Source of the DNA: Deinococcus sp. HSC-46F16
GTDB lineage: Bacteria > Deinococcota > Deinococci > Deinococcales > Deinococcaceae
NCBI RefSeq assembly: GCF_024171495.1
Contig: NZ_JALJZW010000008.1
Span: 36,394 to 100,393, forward strand
Direction: 5' to 3'
Length of the DNA stretch: 64,000 nt
In this document: in pieces, positions 8,400 through 28,808 of the stretch
How positions within the stretch are numbered: the stretch's first letter is position 1
How the letters are laid out: the number at the start of each line of letters is the position of its first letter
Notes under the pieces: model-generated
What the model was told of the DNA's origin: nothing
Database searches by the model: none
The model's input: only the letters and a program-made list of their open reading frames with translations
Position numbers and translations under genes: made by a program

Positions 8400-10688
8400 A
8401 TGCCGTTCGACTCCCGCGCCCTGACTGCCCTCGATTTCCCGCGTATCCGCGACGCCCTCTCGGAGCGCAGCGCCACGTCGCTGGGGGTGGAGCGGGCGCG
8501 GGCCATGATGCCCTCGGACGACGCGGAGCGCATCGCCCGCGAACTCGACGAGGTGGAAGATGCCCTCTTCGGCGTGAGCCTCAGCCTGGGCGGGATTCAG
8601 GACATCCGCGAGCTGCACGCGCGGGCGGGGGAGGGGCGCGTGCTGGCGGGACAGGAGCTGCTGAGCGCCGCCTACTCGCTCGACGGCGCGATGACGGTCA
8701 AGCGGGCGATCAATACGAACTCGCGTGGTCCCCTGCGCGACGTGGCGCTGGGGCTGGGCGAACACTCCGAACTCGTGCGCCGGTTCCTCTCGTCCCTCGA
8801 CCGCGACGGCGGCGTGCGCGACGACGCCTCGCCCCGGCTGCGCGACCTGCGCAGCCGCATCGAGCCGCTGCGTGGCCGCATCCGCGAGCGGGTGACCGCC
8901 ACCCTGGAGAAGTGGGCGGAGGTCTTGCAGGAGCACATCGTCACCATCCGCCGCGACCGCTACGTGCTGCCCGTGCAGGCCAGCCGGGTGGGGCAGGTGC
9001 AGGGCATCATCGTGGACGCCTCGGCCTCGGGGCAGACCTATTTCGTCGAACCCGCCACCATCACGCCGCTGAACAACGAACTCGCCCGCCTGATTCTGGA
9101 CGAGGAAGCCGAGGTCCGCCGCATCCTCACCGAGCTGTCGGGCCTGCTGGCGAACGATGACGACGTCCCCATGACCCTCGCCACGGTGGGCGAACTCGAC
9201 CTGATCGCGGCCAAGGCGCGGCTGGCCCGCGACTGGCACCTCAACCGCCCCGAGCAGGTGGTCGACCATACCTACGATCTGCGGGAAGCACGACATCCCC
9301 TGATCGAGAACCCGGTCCCCAACGACATCAGCCTGGGCGACACCAAGATGCTGCTGATCACCGGGCCGAACATGGGCGGCAAGACGGCCACCCTCAAGAC
9401 GCTGGGCCTCGCCGTGCTGATGCACCAGTGCGGCCTGTACGTGGCGGCGGCCTCGGCGCGGCTGCCCGTGGTGCGTGACGTGCTCGTCGACATCGGGGAC
9501 GAGCAGAGCATCGAGGCCAGCCTGTCCACCTTCGCCTCGCACCTCAAGCACCTCCGATTCGTGCTGCGGCACGCGGCCCCCGACACGCTGGTCCTGATCG
9601 ACGAGCTCGGCAGCGGCACTGACCCCGCCGAGGGCGCGGCGCTGGCGCAGTCGCTGATCGAGACGCTGCTCGCCCAGGACGCGCGGGGCATCATCACCTC
9701 GCACCTCTCGCCCCTCAAGCTGTTCGCGCTGGAGACGCCGGGCCTGAAAAACGCCTCGATGGGCTTCGATCTGGAAGCGCTGGCCCCGACCTATCAGCTT
9801 CAGGTGGGCCAGCCGGGCCGCTCCTACGCCCTCGCCATCGCGCGGCGGATGGGCCTGCCGGGAGACGTGCTGGCGCGGGCCGAGGACCTGCTGGGGCCGG
9901 ACGCGGGGCTGATGGAGCGGATGCTGGAGGGGCTGGAGCGCGAACGCGCGGACCTCGCGGGCGAGCTGGAGCGGGCCACGAGCGCCCGCCGCGAGGCGGA
10001 GGCCGAACTCGGCCGCGTGCGGCAGGAACGCGAGACGCTGGAGCAGCGGCGGAACGAGATGATCGCGGAGGCCGCCCAGAAGGCCGAGACGCTCTACGCC
10101 GACGCCATCGAGCGCGTCCGCAGCCTGCGTGCCCGTGCCCAGGAGGACAGCGCCCGCCCCCGCGTGATGCAGGAGCTGCGCGAACTGCGCACGGCGGCGC
10201 AAAAGGCCCGCCCGGCCCCGCCCGCCCCCCGCGAGGACCGGGGCGACCCGATCCGGGTGGGCAGCCGGGTAGACGTGCCCGCCTACGGGGCGCAGGGGCA
10301 GGTGCTGGAGATGCGCGGCGACGACCTCGTGGTGCAGCTCGGCGTGATGAAGGTGGGGGTGAAACGCCGCGACGTGCGCCTCAAGGCCGAGCCCCAGGTC
10401 AAGGCCCCGCGCCCCACCTTCGCCGGAACCGCCCCCAGCCGCTTCGAGAACGAGCTGCAACTGCGCGGCCTGGGGGTCGAGGAGGCGGTGGAGGAGCTGC
10501 GGGCCGCCATCGGGGAAGCCCACGCGCTCAAGGAAAGCCCGCTGCGGGTCGTTCACGGCAAGGGGCAGGGCGTGCTGCGCAGGCTCCTGCGCGACTACCT
10601 CAAGACCGACAAACGGGTCGAATCCTTTCACGACGCGGAGGCCAACCAGGGCGGGCACGGGGTCACGGTCGTGAACATCAAGCGCTGA
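8400..10688 (+). CDS. mutS2: MutS2 family ATPase/endonuclease
   Basis: MutS2 lacks the mismatch-recognition domains of MutS; in different bacteria it limits homologous recombination or rescues collided ribosomes. The 762-residue product shows the complete layout: helical lever and clamp (1-300), the ATPase with Walker A GPNMGGKT near residue 322 and the conserved [10 protein letters not shown] and DELGSGTDP motifs near 380-410, a long charged coiled coil (about 500-610) and the C-terminal Smr nuclease domain with [11 protein letters not shown] and the HGKGQGVLR motif near residue 720. TATGCT (8384-8389) lies 10 nt before the ATG at 8400, so that start is preferred over the in-frame ATG at 8385, which lies inside the hexamer. 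Confidence 0.93.
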   Translation: MPFDSRALTALDFPRIRDALSERSATSLGVERARAMMPSDDAERIARELDEVEDALFGVSLSLGGIQDIRELHARAGEGRVLAGQELLSAAYSLDGAMTVKRAINTNSRGPLRDVALGLGEHSELVRRFLSSLDRDGGVRDDASPRLRDLRSRIEPLRGRIRERVTATLEKWAEVLQEHIVTIRRDRYVLPVQASRVGQVQGIIVDASASGQTYFVEPATITPLNNELARLILDEEAEVRRILTELSGLLANDDDVPMTLATVGELDLIAAKARLARDWHLNRPEQVVDHTYDLREARHPLIENPVPNDISLGDTKMLLITGPNMGGKTATLKTLGLAVLMHQCGLYVAAASARLPVVRDVLVDIGDEQSIEASLSTFASHLKHLRFVLRHAAPDTLVLIDELGSGTDPAEGAALAQSLIETLLAQDARGIITSHLSPLKLFALETPGLKNASMGFDLEALAPTYQLQVGQPGRSYALAIARRMGLPGDVLARAEDLLGPDAGLMERMLEGLERERADLAGELERATSARREAEAELGRVRQERETLEQRRNEMIAEAAQKAETLYADAIERVRSLRARAQEDSARPRVMQELRELRTAAQKARPAPPAPREDRGDPIRVGSRVDVPAYGAQGQVLEMRGDDLVVQLGVMKVGVKRRDVRLKAEPQVKAPRPTFAGTAPSRFENELQLRGLGVEEAVEELRAAIGEAHALKESPLRVVHGKGQGVLRRLLRDYLKTDKRVESFHDAEANQGGHGVTVVNIKR

Positions 10689-10739
10689 GGGACGGGAGCA
10701 GTCAGACTTCCGCCAGCCGGGACCGGGCAGAATGGCGGG

Positions 10740-11687
10740 GTGAAGTCACTCCGCTCCCGCCTCGCCGCCCTCTGCCTCCTTGCCGCTGGAATGGCGGGTG
10801 CGCAGTCCTCCTTCATGGGCTTTCAGATTCCGCCCAATTACCTCTCGCGCTTCGCCAGCACCGAACTCGTGATCTCCACCGAGGCGGGGTACGGGGTGCG
10901 GGCCTTTCCGCTGCTGATGTCGCAGGACATCCGCGTCTCGGTGGTCAAGGCCCCGACCTACTGGGATTACAACGTCAGCACCCGCGTGAACGACACCACG
11001 CTCGCGGCGGGCGTCTTTTACAACGTGCCCCGGCTGGAGGTCACGCACGACCCCTCGAAGGGGCTGCAATACGGCGGGCTGCTTCAGGGTGGGGGCAACC
11101 TGACCAAGTTCTCGGCCGGGTACGCGCACCTGCTGTGGGAAAACCGGGCGCGGCTGCTGGGCAATGTGGGCGTGGCCTTTGTGGGGGGGGACGGCGTGCC
11201 CTATGCCCAGACGGAGGCGTCGGCGGGGTATGGCCGCAGCTTCGGCAAACTCAACACCTATGTGGGCAGCACGGCGCGGCTCTTCGCCTTCCCGGTGCAG
11301 CAGGAGGCGCAGGGGAGTGTGGACGCGGTGGTCGTTCTGAACACCACGCCGCTGCCGGGCCTGACCCTGGACGCGACCCACTTCGAACGCTTCGTGACCG
11401 GCGAGGTCGCCGTGCCCGCCTTCGGCCTGGGCCGCTACAACGAGACGAACGCGGGGGTGACCTACCGCCTGCCGGGGGACTCTGCCCTTGGCGGAGGGGC
11501 CTTTGGCGTCGGCGCCGTGCGCACCCGCCTCTCGCACGTCTGGCAGAGCGACGTGACCACCCTGCGGGGTGACCTGCTGCTGCGCCTGAGCGTGCTGCCC
11601 AGCCTGGTCGGTCCCTCGGTGGGCTACCAGTGGACGCCGGACGGGCAGGGGCGCTGGCTGGTCAGCCTGGTGACGTTGCCGAAGTGA
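10740..11687 (+). CDS. exported beta-rich protein, unknown function
   Basis: A 315-residue exported protein with no recognised domain. Residues 1-21 form a signal peptide (LRSRLAALCLLAAGMAGAQ). The rest alternates short polar and aromatic strands with Gly-rich turns (AGVFYNVPRLEV, GGGNLTKFSAGYAHLLW, SAGYGRSFGKLNTYVGS), the look of an outer-membrane beta-barrel of about 12-14 strands. It starts at a GTG; CAGAAT ends 6 nt upstream, which suggests a leaderless message. Deinococcus has an outer-membrane-like layer, so a barrel in that layer is a reasonable inference, but function is unknown. Confidence 0.7.
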   Translation: MKSLRSRLAALCLLAAGMAGAQSSFMGFQIPPNYLSRFASTELVISTEAGYGVRAFPLLMSQDIRVSVVKAPTYWDYNVSTRVNDTTLAAGVFYNVPRLEVTHDPSKGLQYGGLLQGGGNLTKFSAGYAHLLWENRARLLGNVGVAFVGGDGVPYAQTEASAGYGRSFGKLNTYVGSTARLFAFPVQQEAQGSVDAVVVLNTTPLPGLTLDATHFERFVTGEVAVPAFGLGRYNETNAGVTYRLPGDSALGGGAFGVGAVRTRLSHVWQSDVTTLRGDLLLRLSVLPSLVGPSVGYQWTPDGQGRWLVSLVTLPK

Positions 11688-11726
11688 CCCCTGCGGGGGC
11701 GGGGCACGTGCTACGCTCCCCCACCG

Positions 11727-12854
11727 ATGAGCGCCGCGCCCGTCCCGCCCCGCCTGACCGCCTCCCTGCTCGCGCCGGGGGCGGTCGCCTTTCTGACCCT
11801 GGGTGTGCTTCAGGCGATGTACGGGGCGGCTTTCCCGCTCTTTCAGGAACGCTACGGGGTGGGCGCAGGGGTGGTGGGCTGGGTGGCGAGCGCCCACTTC
11901 CTGGGGTCGGCGACCGCCCCGCCGCTGGTCGGGCTGGCACTGGGCCGCGTGAGCGTGCGGGCGGTGACGGTGGCGGGGGCGCTGATCCTGGCCCTGGGGG
12001 TCCTGGGGGTGGCGGTGGCGCCCACCTGGTCGCTGGTCGTCGCGGCGGCGCTGGTGGGGGGACTGGGGCTGGGCACCGTCAGTGCGGCGATCAATGCCGC
12101 CTACGCGAGTATCGGCACCCGCGCGGCGAACCTCGTCAACGCGGTCTTCGGGGTGGGGAGCATCCTCGCGCCGCTGCTGGTGCTGGGGCTGGGCGGCGTT
12201 TCGCTGGCGTGGCCCTTCGTGGTGGTGGCGGGGCTGAGCCTGCTCACCATCCTGGCGACCCGGATCTGGGGCGTGCCGGGGCTGCGGCCCCCTGCTGCCG
12301 GAACCCAGGCCGCCCGGCCGGGGCCGCTGCTGGTCCTCTTCGCGCTGGTGCTGGGGCTGTACGTGGGGCTGGAGGTGGGCTTCGGGGCGTGGCTGGCGCG
12401 GCATCTGGGCAGCGTGGGCTTTGCCGCCCCCGCGCTTATCCTCAGCGGGTACTGGGGGGGGCTGACGCTGGGGCGGGTGCTGACCGGGCTGGTGGGGGGG
12501 CGGGTCGCTCCGGCGAGGCTGGTGCTGGCGGCGGCCGCGCTGGCGACCCTGGCAGCGTTGGCGGCCACCATTCCGGCCCTGGCCCCCGCCGCCTACGTGC
12601 TCGCGGGCCTCAGCCTGGGGCCGGTGTTCGGCACCACGCTGGCGTGGACGGCCTCGCGCCTGCCCGCCCGGCAGGTGCCCTACCTGCTGGTGGCGGGGTC
12701 GGCGGGCGGGGTGCTGGCCCCGGCGGGCCTGGGGGCGCTCGTCGCCGCCTTCGGTGCGGAGGCTGTGCCGCTCGCGCTCGCCGCGCTGGGGGTGGGCCTC
12801 ACCGGGGTGGTGGCCCTCACGGCGCGGGTGTCGGCGCGGTTGCTCCCGGCCTGA
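11727..12854 (+). CDS. MFS transporter
   Basis: Major facilitator superfamily permease of 375 residues with about 12 hydrophobic segments, short for the family. The cytoplasmic loop between segments 2 and 3 reads [12 protein letters not shown], a divergent form of the MFS GxxxDRxGR motif in which the acidic residue is missing. Substrate cannot be predicted; the compact size and absence of long loops recall sugar or drug efflux members. TACGCT (11712-11717) lies 9 nt before the ATG. No partner gene or regulator is adjacent, so it appears monocistronic. Confidence 0.8.
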   Translation: MSAAPVPPRLTASLLAPGAVAFLTLGVLQAMYGAAFPLFQERYGVGAGVVGWVASAHFLGSATAPPLVGLALGRVSVRAVTVAGALILALGVLGVAVAPTWSLVVAAALVGGLGLGTVSAAINAAYASIGTRAANLVNAVFGVGSILAPLLVLGLGGVSLAWPFVVVAGLSLLTILATRIWGVPGLRPPAAGTQAARPGPLLVLFALVLGLYVGLEVGFGAWLARHLGSVGFAAPALILSGYWGGLTLGRVLTGLVGGRVAPARLVLAAAALATLAALAATIPALAPAAYVLAGLSLGPVFGTTLAWTASRLPARQVPYLLVAGSAGGVLAPAGLGALVAAFGAEAVPLALAALGVGLTGVVALTARVSARLLPA

Positions 12855-12877
12855 CGGGCACCCCCAGCGTTCCGCGT

Positions 12878-12906
12878 TGCCGCTCCGGCGGGCCTGTGAC
12901 ACAATG
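12878..12906 (+). promoter_or_regulatory. greA promoter (-35 TTGCCG, -10 CACAAT)
   Basis: TTGCCG at 12878-12883 and CACAAT at 12901-12906 are separated by 17 bases. The start codon follows about 63 bases later behind a GGAGG ribosome site, so greA has a leader, unlike most of its neighbours. Confidence 0.45.
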
Positions 12907-12969
12907 CCGGGCGATTCTCGGAAAATCCCGTCCCCGACATCACCCACCCCCACACAGCGGAGGTCCCCA

Positions 12970-13458
12970 GTGGTTCAGGCACCCCGGCAGGTCAAACTCA
13001 CCCGCGAAGGCTACGAGCGCCTTCAGCGCACCCTCGCCCAGGAACAGGCCCGGCTCGCCGAGGCCACCCGCATCCTGCAAGAACAGATGGAGACGAGCGC
13101 CGACACCGAGGACACCGGCCTCGAGGACGCCAAGCGCGAGAAGATGGGCATCGAGGCCCGCATCGAGGAACTCGAGGAAACCCTCGCCCGCGCGTCCATC
13201 ATCGAGGACCACGAAAATGACGGCCGGGTCGAACTCGGCGCGGTCGTGACCCTCGCCAACGAGACGACCAAAAAGGACATGCGCGTGCAGGTCGTCAGCG
13301 CTCCCGAGGCCACCGTGCTGGGGGGCGGCCTGCCCCGCATCTCGGAAGACAGCCCGGTCGGCAAGGAGCTGATGGGCCGCAAGAAGGGGGAAGCCTTTGT
13401 GGTCAACCTCGAAAACGGCAAGCAGGTCAAGTACCGGGTGCAGAACATCGAATACTGA
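12970..13458 (+). CDS. greA: transcription elongation factor GreA
   Basis: GreA enters the RNA polymerase secondary channel and triggers cleavage of backtracked RNA. The 162-residue protein shows the N-terminal coiled coil ([11 protein letters not shown] to about residue 80) with the tip residues around [10 protein letters not shown], where the family carries the catalytic acidic pair, and the C-terminal FKBP-like domain containing [20 protein letters not shown]. The GTG at 12970 is chosen because GGAGG ends about 6 nt upstream; the longer frame adds unrelated Pro/Thr-rich residues. Deinococcus and Thermus also make Gre-like factors with anti-Gre activity (Gfh), but the acidic tip here favours true GreA. 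A hairpin terminator follows. Confidence 0.88.
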   Translation: MVQAPRQVKLTREGYERLQRTLAQEQARLAEATRILQEQMETSADTEDTGLEDAKREKMGIEARIEELEETLARASIIEDHENDGRVELGAVVTLANETTKKDMRVQVVSAPEATVLGGGLPRISEDSPVGKELMGRKKGEAFVVNLENGKQVKYRVQNIEY

Positions 13459-13480
13459 GGGCAGTCAGACCCGGAACGTC

Positions 13481-13507
13481 GGAGGCTGGGGCAGGTCCCC
13501 GGCCTCC
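13481..13507 (+). terminator. hairpin terminator after greA
   Basis: GGAGGCTGGGG (13481-13491) pairs with CCCCGGCCTCC (13497-13507) with one G-T wobble; the short CTTGTT that follows is a weak U-tract. Confidence 0.5.
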
Positions 13508-13555
13508 CTTGTTGCCCCGCCCCGCGCCCAGCGGCCCTCTGCTACTCTCGCCCCC

Positions 13556-15112
13556 ATGTCGGACCCCGCCCCCACCCCGGACCCCCGCCAGGGCCTGCAC
13601 GAACAGACCGTCAGCCGCCTGAACAACCTCCAGGCCCTGCAAGAGGCGGGCTTCGAGGCCCACCCCTACAGCTACCCCCGCACCCACCACACCCGCGACG
13701 TGCTGGCCGCGCACCCTGCCCAGGCGCTGGAACCGGGGCAGGAGTGGCCGGAGGAGACGTACGTGCTGGCAGGCCGCGTGACCCTGCTGCGCCATATGGG
13801 CAAGGCGGCCTTCGCGGACCTGCAAGACGAGTTCGGGCGCTTGCAACTGCATTTTTCCAAGGCCGACACCGGGACCTTCGACGCGACGAAGAAGATTGAC
13901 CTCGGGGACATCATCGGCGTCACGGGCTTTCCCTTCGTCACGAAGACCGGGCAGCTCACCCTGCGCGTGACCTCCTGGCAGCCCCTCGTCAAGAGCCTGC
14001 ACCCCCTCCCCAGCAAGTTCCACGGCCTGCAAGACGAGGAACTGCGGGCGCGGCGGCGCTACCTCGACCTGATCGTGAACCCCGAGCGGCGGGAGGCCTT
14101 CCGGGTGCGCTCGCGGGCGATCCGTTTCATCCGGCAGTTTCTGGACGCGCGGGACTTCATGGAGGTCGAAGGCCCCACCCTTCAGGTCGTCCCCGGCGGC
14201 ACCGAGGCCCGGCCCTTCCGCACCCACCACAACGCGCTCTCGCACGATTTCAGCCTGCGCATCAGCCTGGAGCTGTACCTCAAGCGGCTGCTGGTCGGCG
14301 GGTTCGAGCGGGTCTACGAGATCGGGCGCAACTACCGCAACGAGGGCATCGACCGCACCCACAACCCCGAATTCACCATGCTGGAGGCGTATTTCGCCTA
14401 CGGGGACTACACGGACATGATGCGGCTGGTCGAGGAGATGCTGCATGCCCTCGTCACCGAGGTCAGGGGCGAACCCCGCCTGACCTACGGGGGCCAAGAG
14501 ATCGACTTCAGCCTGCCCTTCCGGCGGCTGGATTTCGTGACGGCGCTTCGGCAGGCGGCCGGGATGGACTTCGACCCCACCGACCTCGCCCGCCTGCGCG
14601 AGTGGACCGACGCCCGGCATCCCGAGCTGCGCAAGGTCCCCGACTACAAGCTGCTCGACAAGCTGTTCGGGGAATACGTCGAGCACACGCTGACCAACCC
14701 CACCTTCGTGACCGACGTGCCGCTGGCGATCAGCCCGCTCGTCAAGGCGCACCGCTCGCGCCCCGGCCTCGCGGAACGGGCGGACCTGTTCGTGGCGGGC
14801 TTCGAACTCGCGCCGATCTACTCCGAACTCAACGATCCCCTCGAGCAGCGTGCCCGCTTCGAGGCGCAGTCGCAGAGGCGGGATGCCGGGGACGACGAAG
14901 CCCACGAGCAGGACGAGGATTTCCTGCTCGCGCTGGAATACGGGATGCCCCCCGCCGCCGGAATGGGGATGGGCATGGACCGCCTCGCCATGCTGCTCAC
15001 CGACTCGGACTCCATCCGCGACGTGCTGCTGTTTCCGCTGCTGCGGCCGGAGGGCACCGGGGGAGCGAAGGTGGACGGGGAGGACACGGCCCCGCAGGGC
15101 TCAGCGACCTGA
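13556..15112 (+). CDS. lysS: lysyl-tRNA synthetase, class II
   Basis: Charges tRNA-Lys with lysine. The 518-residue protein has an N-terminal OB-fold anticodon-binding domain (about residues 60-160) followed by the class II catalytic core: motif 1 around [10 protein letters not shown], motif 2 with the R-x-E element in [18 protein letters not shown] near residue 260, and motif 3 ending [13 protein letters not shown] near residue 478. Length and order are standard for bacterial LysRS. TACTCT (13543-13548) ends 7 nt before the ATG, so the mRNA is probably leaderless; no ribosome site is seen. Confidence 0.95.
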   Translation: MSDPAPTPDPRQGLHEQTVSRLNNLQALQEAGFEAHPYSYPRTHHTRDVLAAHPAQALEPGQEWPEETYVLAGRVTLLRHMGKAAFADLQDEFGRLQLHFSKADTGTFDATKKIDLGDIIGVTGFPFVTKTGQLTLRVTSWQPLVKSLHPLPSKFHGLQDEELRARRRYLDLIVNPERREAFRVRSRAIRFIRQFLDARDFMEVEGPTLQVVPGGTEARPFRTHHNALSHDFSLRISLELYLKRLLVGGFERVYEIGRNYRNEGIDRTHNPEFTMLEAYFAYGDYTDMMRLVEEMLHALVTEVRGEPRLTYGGQEIDFSLPFRRLDFVTALRQAAGMDFDPTDLARLREWTDARHPELRKVPDYKLLDKLFGEYVEHTLTNPTFVTDVPLAISPLVKAHRSRPGLAERADLFVAGFELAPIYSELNDPLEQRARFEAQSQRRDAGDDEAHEQDEDFLLALEYGMPPAAGMGMGMDRLAMLLTDSDSIRDVLLFPLLRPEGTGGAKVDGEDTAPQGSAT

Positions 15113-15190
15113 ACCCAGTTTTGGAGGGAACTGTGGCCCCCCGGCCCAGTTTCCTTTCTGCTGAGTGCCCTCCCGAGTTAATTGGTTCAT

Positions 15191-15220
15191 TTGACAAACA
15201 AAATTGCCCACGCGCACCAT
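15191..15220 (+). promoter_or_regulatory. possible promoter of the ROK/glucose ABC operon
   Basis: A consensus -35, TTGACA (15191-15196), lies in an AT-rich island unusual for this window; CACCAT (15215-15220) at 18 bases spacing is a plausible -10. The island reads GTTCATTTGACAAAC, an imperfect palindrome that could be an operator for the ROK protein. The bases 15113-15190 between lysS and this site contain short CAGTT/AACTG inverted repeats that may end lysS transcription. Confidence 0.35.
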
Positions 15221-15294
15221 GTGCTTCTCAGACAGTCCGCTTGGGGTGCCCATGCGTGGGGCACCGTTCCCCCTCATCCTCGCCGGGAGGCGCC

Positions 15295-17846
<2,552 letters not shown>

Positions 17847-18041
17847 CCCGCAGGGCGCGGGGCGCAGGTCTGGGCCACTCGTCCCCGGCCTGCCCCCTGG
17901 GGCGGCGCTCCATGACGTTGCCGCGTGTCCTGGGCGTCAACTTCACTCCGCGCCGCCCTTATCTCGGGTTCTCACTTCGTTCGGCCCAGGAAGGTGTCCG
18001 TCACCTTGCTGGGCACCGTCCCATCTGGAGGTGACCATCCC

Positions 18042-19162
<1,121 letters not shown>

Positions 19163-19166
<4 letters not shown>

Positions 19167-20032
19167 CCACCACCGCGCCTCCCGTGACGACGGCGCCGCC
19201 TGCCGCCGTGCCGCCCCGTCCGCGCCTCGGCCGCGCCGCGCTGTACCTGCTCCTGGCGCTGGCGACCCTCTTTTTCCTGCTGCCCGTCTACCTGCTGCTC
19301 GCCACGGCCTTCAAGACGCCCGAGGCGATCTCGCTGGCGACCACCTGGCAGTGGCCGCGTGAGCTGAACTGGGCCAGCTTCCGCGAGGCCTGGGCCAAGG
19401 TGGGCGGCAACGTCGGCAACAGCCTGCTGCTCGCCGTCAGCGCGACTGCGCTGTCGGCGGTGCTGGGGTCGCTGAACGGGTACGCGCTGTCCAAATGGAG
19501 CTTCCGGGGAGCGAATACCCTCTTCGCGCTGATGCTCTTCGGGATGTTCATTCCCTATCAGGCGATCCTGATTCCCCTCTTCCAGTTCATCAAGGGGCTG
19601 GGGCTGTACGGGAGCCTGGGCGGGCTGATCCTCGCGCACGTGGTCTACGGCCTGCCCATCACCACGCTGATCTTCCGCAACTACTACGCCGAGGTGCCCG
19701 ACGCGCTGGTGGAGGCCGCGACCATCGACGGGGCCGGGTTCTGGGGCATCTACCGCCGGATCATCCTGCCGCTGAGCGTGCCCGCCTTCGTGGTCGTGGT
19801 GATCTGGGAATTCACCCAGATCTGGAACGAATTCTTGTTCGCCGCTACCTTGACGAACACGTCATCGCAGCCCGTGACCTACGCACTCTCGCAGCTCGCG
19901 GGTGGGCAGGCGGTGAGCTGGAACCTGCCGATGGCGGGCGCGATTCTCGCGGCGCTGCCCACCCTGCTGGTGTACGTGCTGCTGGGGCGCTATTTCGTGC
20001 GCGGGCTGCTGGCGGGGAGCGTGAAGGGGTAG
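19163..20032 (+). CDS. ABC sugar transporter permease 2 (MalG-like)
   Basis: Second permease, 289 residues, starting ATGA within the stop of permease 1. A Pro/Thr-rich N-terminal tail precedes six membrane segments; the EAA loop lies near residue 190 ([27 protein letters not shown]). It ends with the membrane segment and basic tail typical of MalG-type subunits ([12 protein letters not shown]). No ATP-binding subunit follows, so the pair must use a shared MsmK/UgpC-like ATPase coded elsewhere, as is common for carbohydrate (CUT1) transporters. A hairpin with a T-run closes the operon. Confidence 0.88.
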
Positions 20033-20050
20033 GGGCGGGGATGCCCGTAG

Positions 20051-20076
20051 CCCCTCTCCTGCGGGGGAGGGGTTTT
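20051..20076 (+). terminator. intrinsic terminator of the sugar ABC operon
   Basis: CCCCTCTCC (20051-20059) pairs with the G-rich arm at 20064-20072 (GGGGAGGGG, one G-T pair) around a 4-base loop, followed directly by TTTT. Confidence 0.7.
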
Positions 20077-20149
20077 CTCACGTCTTCCCGTTCCTGCGGC
20101 AAATCCGGCAGCGGCCCTGGGGGGCAGCGGCTAGACTGCCCGGCGAGTC

Positions 20150-21301
20150 ATGACGAGTGTTCTTCCCGTGGTGTTTGTCGTATCGCCCGAGTCCCGGCAG
20201 GCAGACGACCTCGCCGCCGCGTTGCCAGGGGCCGAGGTCGTGCATGTGGCGGGAGCCGAGGCCCTGCTGCGCGAGGCCCACGTCCGGCCGCCCGCCGTCG
20301 CGCTGCTGTACGACCGCACGCCGGGGGTGCCCCTGGTCGAGGTGCTGCCCCTGCTGCGCCAACGCGCCGAACTCGCCGGAACCCACTGGCTGGCGGTGGG
20401 CCAGGCGGGGCTGGGTGCCCTGCTCGCGGCGGGGGCCGACGCCCTGGTCAGCGACGCGACGCCCCCCGCCGGGCTGGCCCTGCAAGTGCGTGCCCTGCTC
20501 GCCCGCGCCGCCGCCCACGCCGAGACCCAGACCCGCATCGCCCGACTTCAGGGCCGCCTCGACGACTGGGAACACGAGGAGCGGGTGCGCGACCAGCTCG
20601 TGCATATGCTCGTGCACGACCTCAAGAACCCCATCACGGCGGTGCTGGGGCTGCTGGAGGTCGTGGAGGACGACGGCCGGGTGCCCGAGGACCTGCGCGA
20701 GCTGCTCAGGATCGCCCGCGACGAGACGCAGCACCTCCTGCACCTCTCGGTGAACATGCTCGACGTGCGCAAGATGCAGGCGGGCAAAATGCGCCTGCGC
20801 CCCGAGCTGGTGTTCAGCCCGATGTTCATGGACGTGATCGCGCAGGCCCGTGGCGACGTGGGCAGCGGGTTGCGCGACCGCTTGGTGGACGTGCAGGTGG
20901 CCCCCGGCCTGAGCCCCACCCGCGCCGACCCCGAAATCCTGCGCCGGGTGCTCGCCAACCTGATCAGCAACGCGATGAAGCACACCGTAGCCGGGGGCAG
21001 CATCCGTATCCGCGTGGCGCAAGACGGCGACCAGACCCACATCAGCGTCGCCGACGACGGCGAGGGCATCCCGGAAGAAGACCTCCCCAACCTCTTCGCC
21101 GCCTTCGAGCAGTCGCGCCTCACGCTGCACGGCCGTTTCGACACCGGGATGGGCCTGGCCTTTTGCAAACTCGCCGTCGAGGAACACGGCGGGCGCATCT
21201 GGGTCGAGTCCGAGCGCGGGGTGGGCACCACCTTCACCCTGACCCTGCCGCTGGCCGTGGACAGCGAGGAAGAAGAGGACTTCGTCGAACTGCTGAGCTG
21301 A
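20150..21301 (+). CDS. soluble sensor histidine kinase with receiver-like N-terminal domain
   Basis: A 383-residue protein with no membrane segment. Residues 5-118 fold like a response-regulator receiver but the N-terminal acidic pair is absent; an Asp remains at the usual phosphorylation position (D55 in ALLYDRTPG). A short coiled coil leads to the HisKA domain with H156 in [10 protein letters not shown]. The ATPase domain has the N box [10 protein letters not shown]1 DDGEGIP, F box LFAAFEQ and G2 GMGLAFC. The output partner is not next to it. TAGACT (20132-20137) lies 12 nt upstream of the ATG. The kinase should be active; the N-terminal domain is more likely a docking or ligand module than a phosphoacceptor. 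Confidence 0.88.
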   Translation: MTSVLPVVFVVSPESRQADDLAAALPGAEVVHVAGAEALLREAHVRPPAVALLYDRTPGVPLVEVLPLLRQRAELAGTHWLAVGQAGLGALLAAGADALVSDATPPAGLALQVRALLARAAAHAETQTRIARLQGRLDDWEHEERVRDQLVHMLVHDLKNPITAVLGLLEVVEDDGRVPEDLRELLRIARDETQHLLHLSVNMLDVRKMQAGKMRLRPELVFSPMFMDVIAQARGDVGSGLRDRLVDVQVAPGLSPTRADPEILRRVLANLISNAMKHTVAGGSIRIRVAQDGDQTHISVADDGEGIPEEDLPNLFAAFEQSRLTLHGRFDTGMGLAFCKLAVEEHGGRIWVESERGVGTTFTLTLPLAVDSEEEEDFVELLS

Positions 21302-21696
21302 AGGAGGGTGCCAGCCCACCGCAGGCAGGCTGCACCGCTAAGTGACGTTCTGGTGCAGGCCACGTTGAGTTTCAATTTGTAGCCCAACCGGAGATAGGCT
21401 GCGACAGGAGCCTTGCCGTTCGGCGTTCCAGACGCAGGCTTTAGTTCCCGAAGTGTAAGGCTCCTCTCAAAGGATCGAGCGGACACCACCGGGGAAGTGC
21501 GGGTGGCCGATTTGCCGGGTGCCGCCCCGGTTTGGAACCGCGCGAACCCGCCTCCCTCCGGCCCTCACCGCATGTTCGCCTACCACGTGCCGCGCCTTCT
21601 CGTGCTAGAACATGAGGCGTACCACAAGTCGGCTTAGGATTCGGTTCGTCAGTCCCCAATCTCTTTTTTTCAGGCTATTCGTGCGATTTTTCACGA
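21302..21696 (+). other. 395-bp non-coding stretch before the nuo operon
   Basis: No convincing gene. A bulged hairpin right after the kinase gene (21307-21316 with 21328-21336) could end its transcription, but there is no T-run. Between about 21350 and 21470 the GC content falls and the minus strand carries an open segment (LRLGYKLKLN and nearby) that could be a decayed gene piece, which I cannot identify. The last 60 bases before nuoA are AT-rich with a run of seven T and should hold the nuo promoter, but no clear -35/-10 pair can be named. Confidence 0.5.
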
Positions 21697-22098
<402 letters not shown>

Positions 22099-22222
22099 CA
22101 AGAGCGGGTACTCCTACGTCACCGAATCAAGAAAGGCGACTTGCAAAGCTGCGCAGCAGAGGGGCCGCCCCCGAGTCTGCGGCCACCCCACCTCCGCTTT
22201 CCCTCCCCGCCGAGGTTCCCAC

Positions 22223-22755
<533 letters not shown>

Positions 22756-22759
<4 letters not shown>

Positions 22760-23369
22760 CCGCCCTCGACCGAAGCCAGGCCATGCGGCAGGCCGTCACC
22801 GAGGTCATCGCCAATTTTGGCCTGACGCCCGACGACAGCCTCGAACCCACCGTGGTCGTGCCTGCCCCGCGCGTGCGGGACGTGGCGCGGGCGCTGGCCG
22901 AGCGCGGCTTCATGCTGATGGACGCGGTGGGGGTGGACTACCTCGCCTACCCCGACCCCCGCCCGGCCCGGTTTGCCGTGCTGTACAACATCTACCACCC
23001 CTACGAGCACCTGCGCCTCTTCCTGCGGGTGTGGCTCGACGACGGTCAGAGCGTGGACAGCCTCTACCCAGTGTGGCGGGCTGCCAACTACCTGGAACGC
23101 GAGGTGTACGACCTGCTGGGCATCGTCTTCGACGGGCACCCTGATCTGCGCAAGATCCTGACCCCCGATGATATGGAGGGCCACGCGCTGCGCAAGGATT
23201 TCCCGCTGGGGGAGACGCCCACCCTCTTCCGCGAGGGCCGCTTTATCGACCCGCCCACCTTCCGCGCCGGGCTGACCGGGGAAAGCCGGGGGCTGACCGG
23301 CTGGCGCGGCGAGCTGCGCCGGGGCCAGGGCGAGGACCGGGTGCCGCCCGTGATGCCGGAGGGACCACG

Positions 23370-23373
<4 letters not shown>
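22756..23373 (+). CDS. nuoC: NADH-quinone oxidoreductase subunit C
   Basis: 30-kDa-type subunit (Nqo5) of the complex I peripheral arm, 205 residues, with no cofactor. The conserved block [32 protein letters not shown] is present from residue 98, and the C-terminal part reads [11 protein letters not shown]. It binds NuoD and is separate from it, unlike the NuoCD fusion of E. coli. It starts within the nuoB stop (ATGA), and its stop overlaps nuoD in the same way, which points to coupled translation. Confidence 0.95.
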
Positions 23374-24596
<1,223 letters not shown>

Positions 24597-24664
24597 ATCA
24601 TGAGCCTTCGGCCGCCCGCACTCGCGGCTGGCCGAGTGCCTCTCAGCAAGGAGATGAGGCCCCC

Positions 24665-28807
<4,143 letters not shown>

Positions 28808-28808
<1 letters not shown>

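Noticed and set aside
8223..10658. 811-codon open frame on the strand opposite mutS2
   Set aside because: Its codons are the antisense of a well-conserved gene and the protein is His/Arg/Gly/Gln-rich with no domain; typical of GC-rich DNA.
14602..15294. N-terminal extension of the ROK regulator into lysS
   Set aside because: The extension is an out-of-frame reading of lysS; the GTG at 15295 with GGGAGG matches the family N-terminus.
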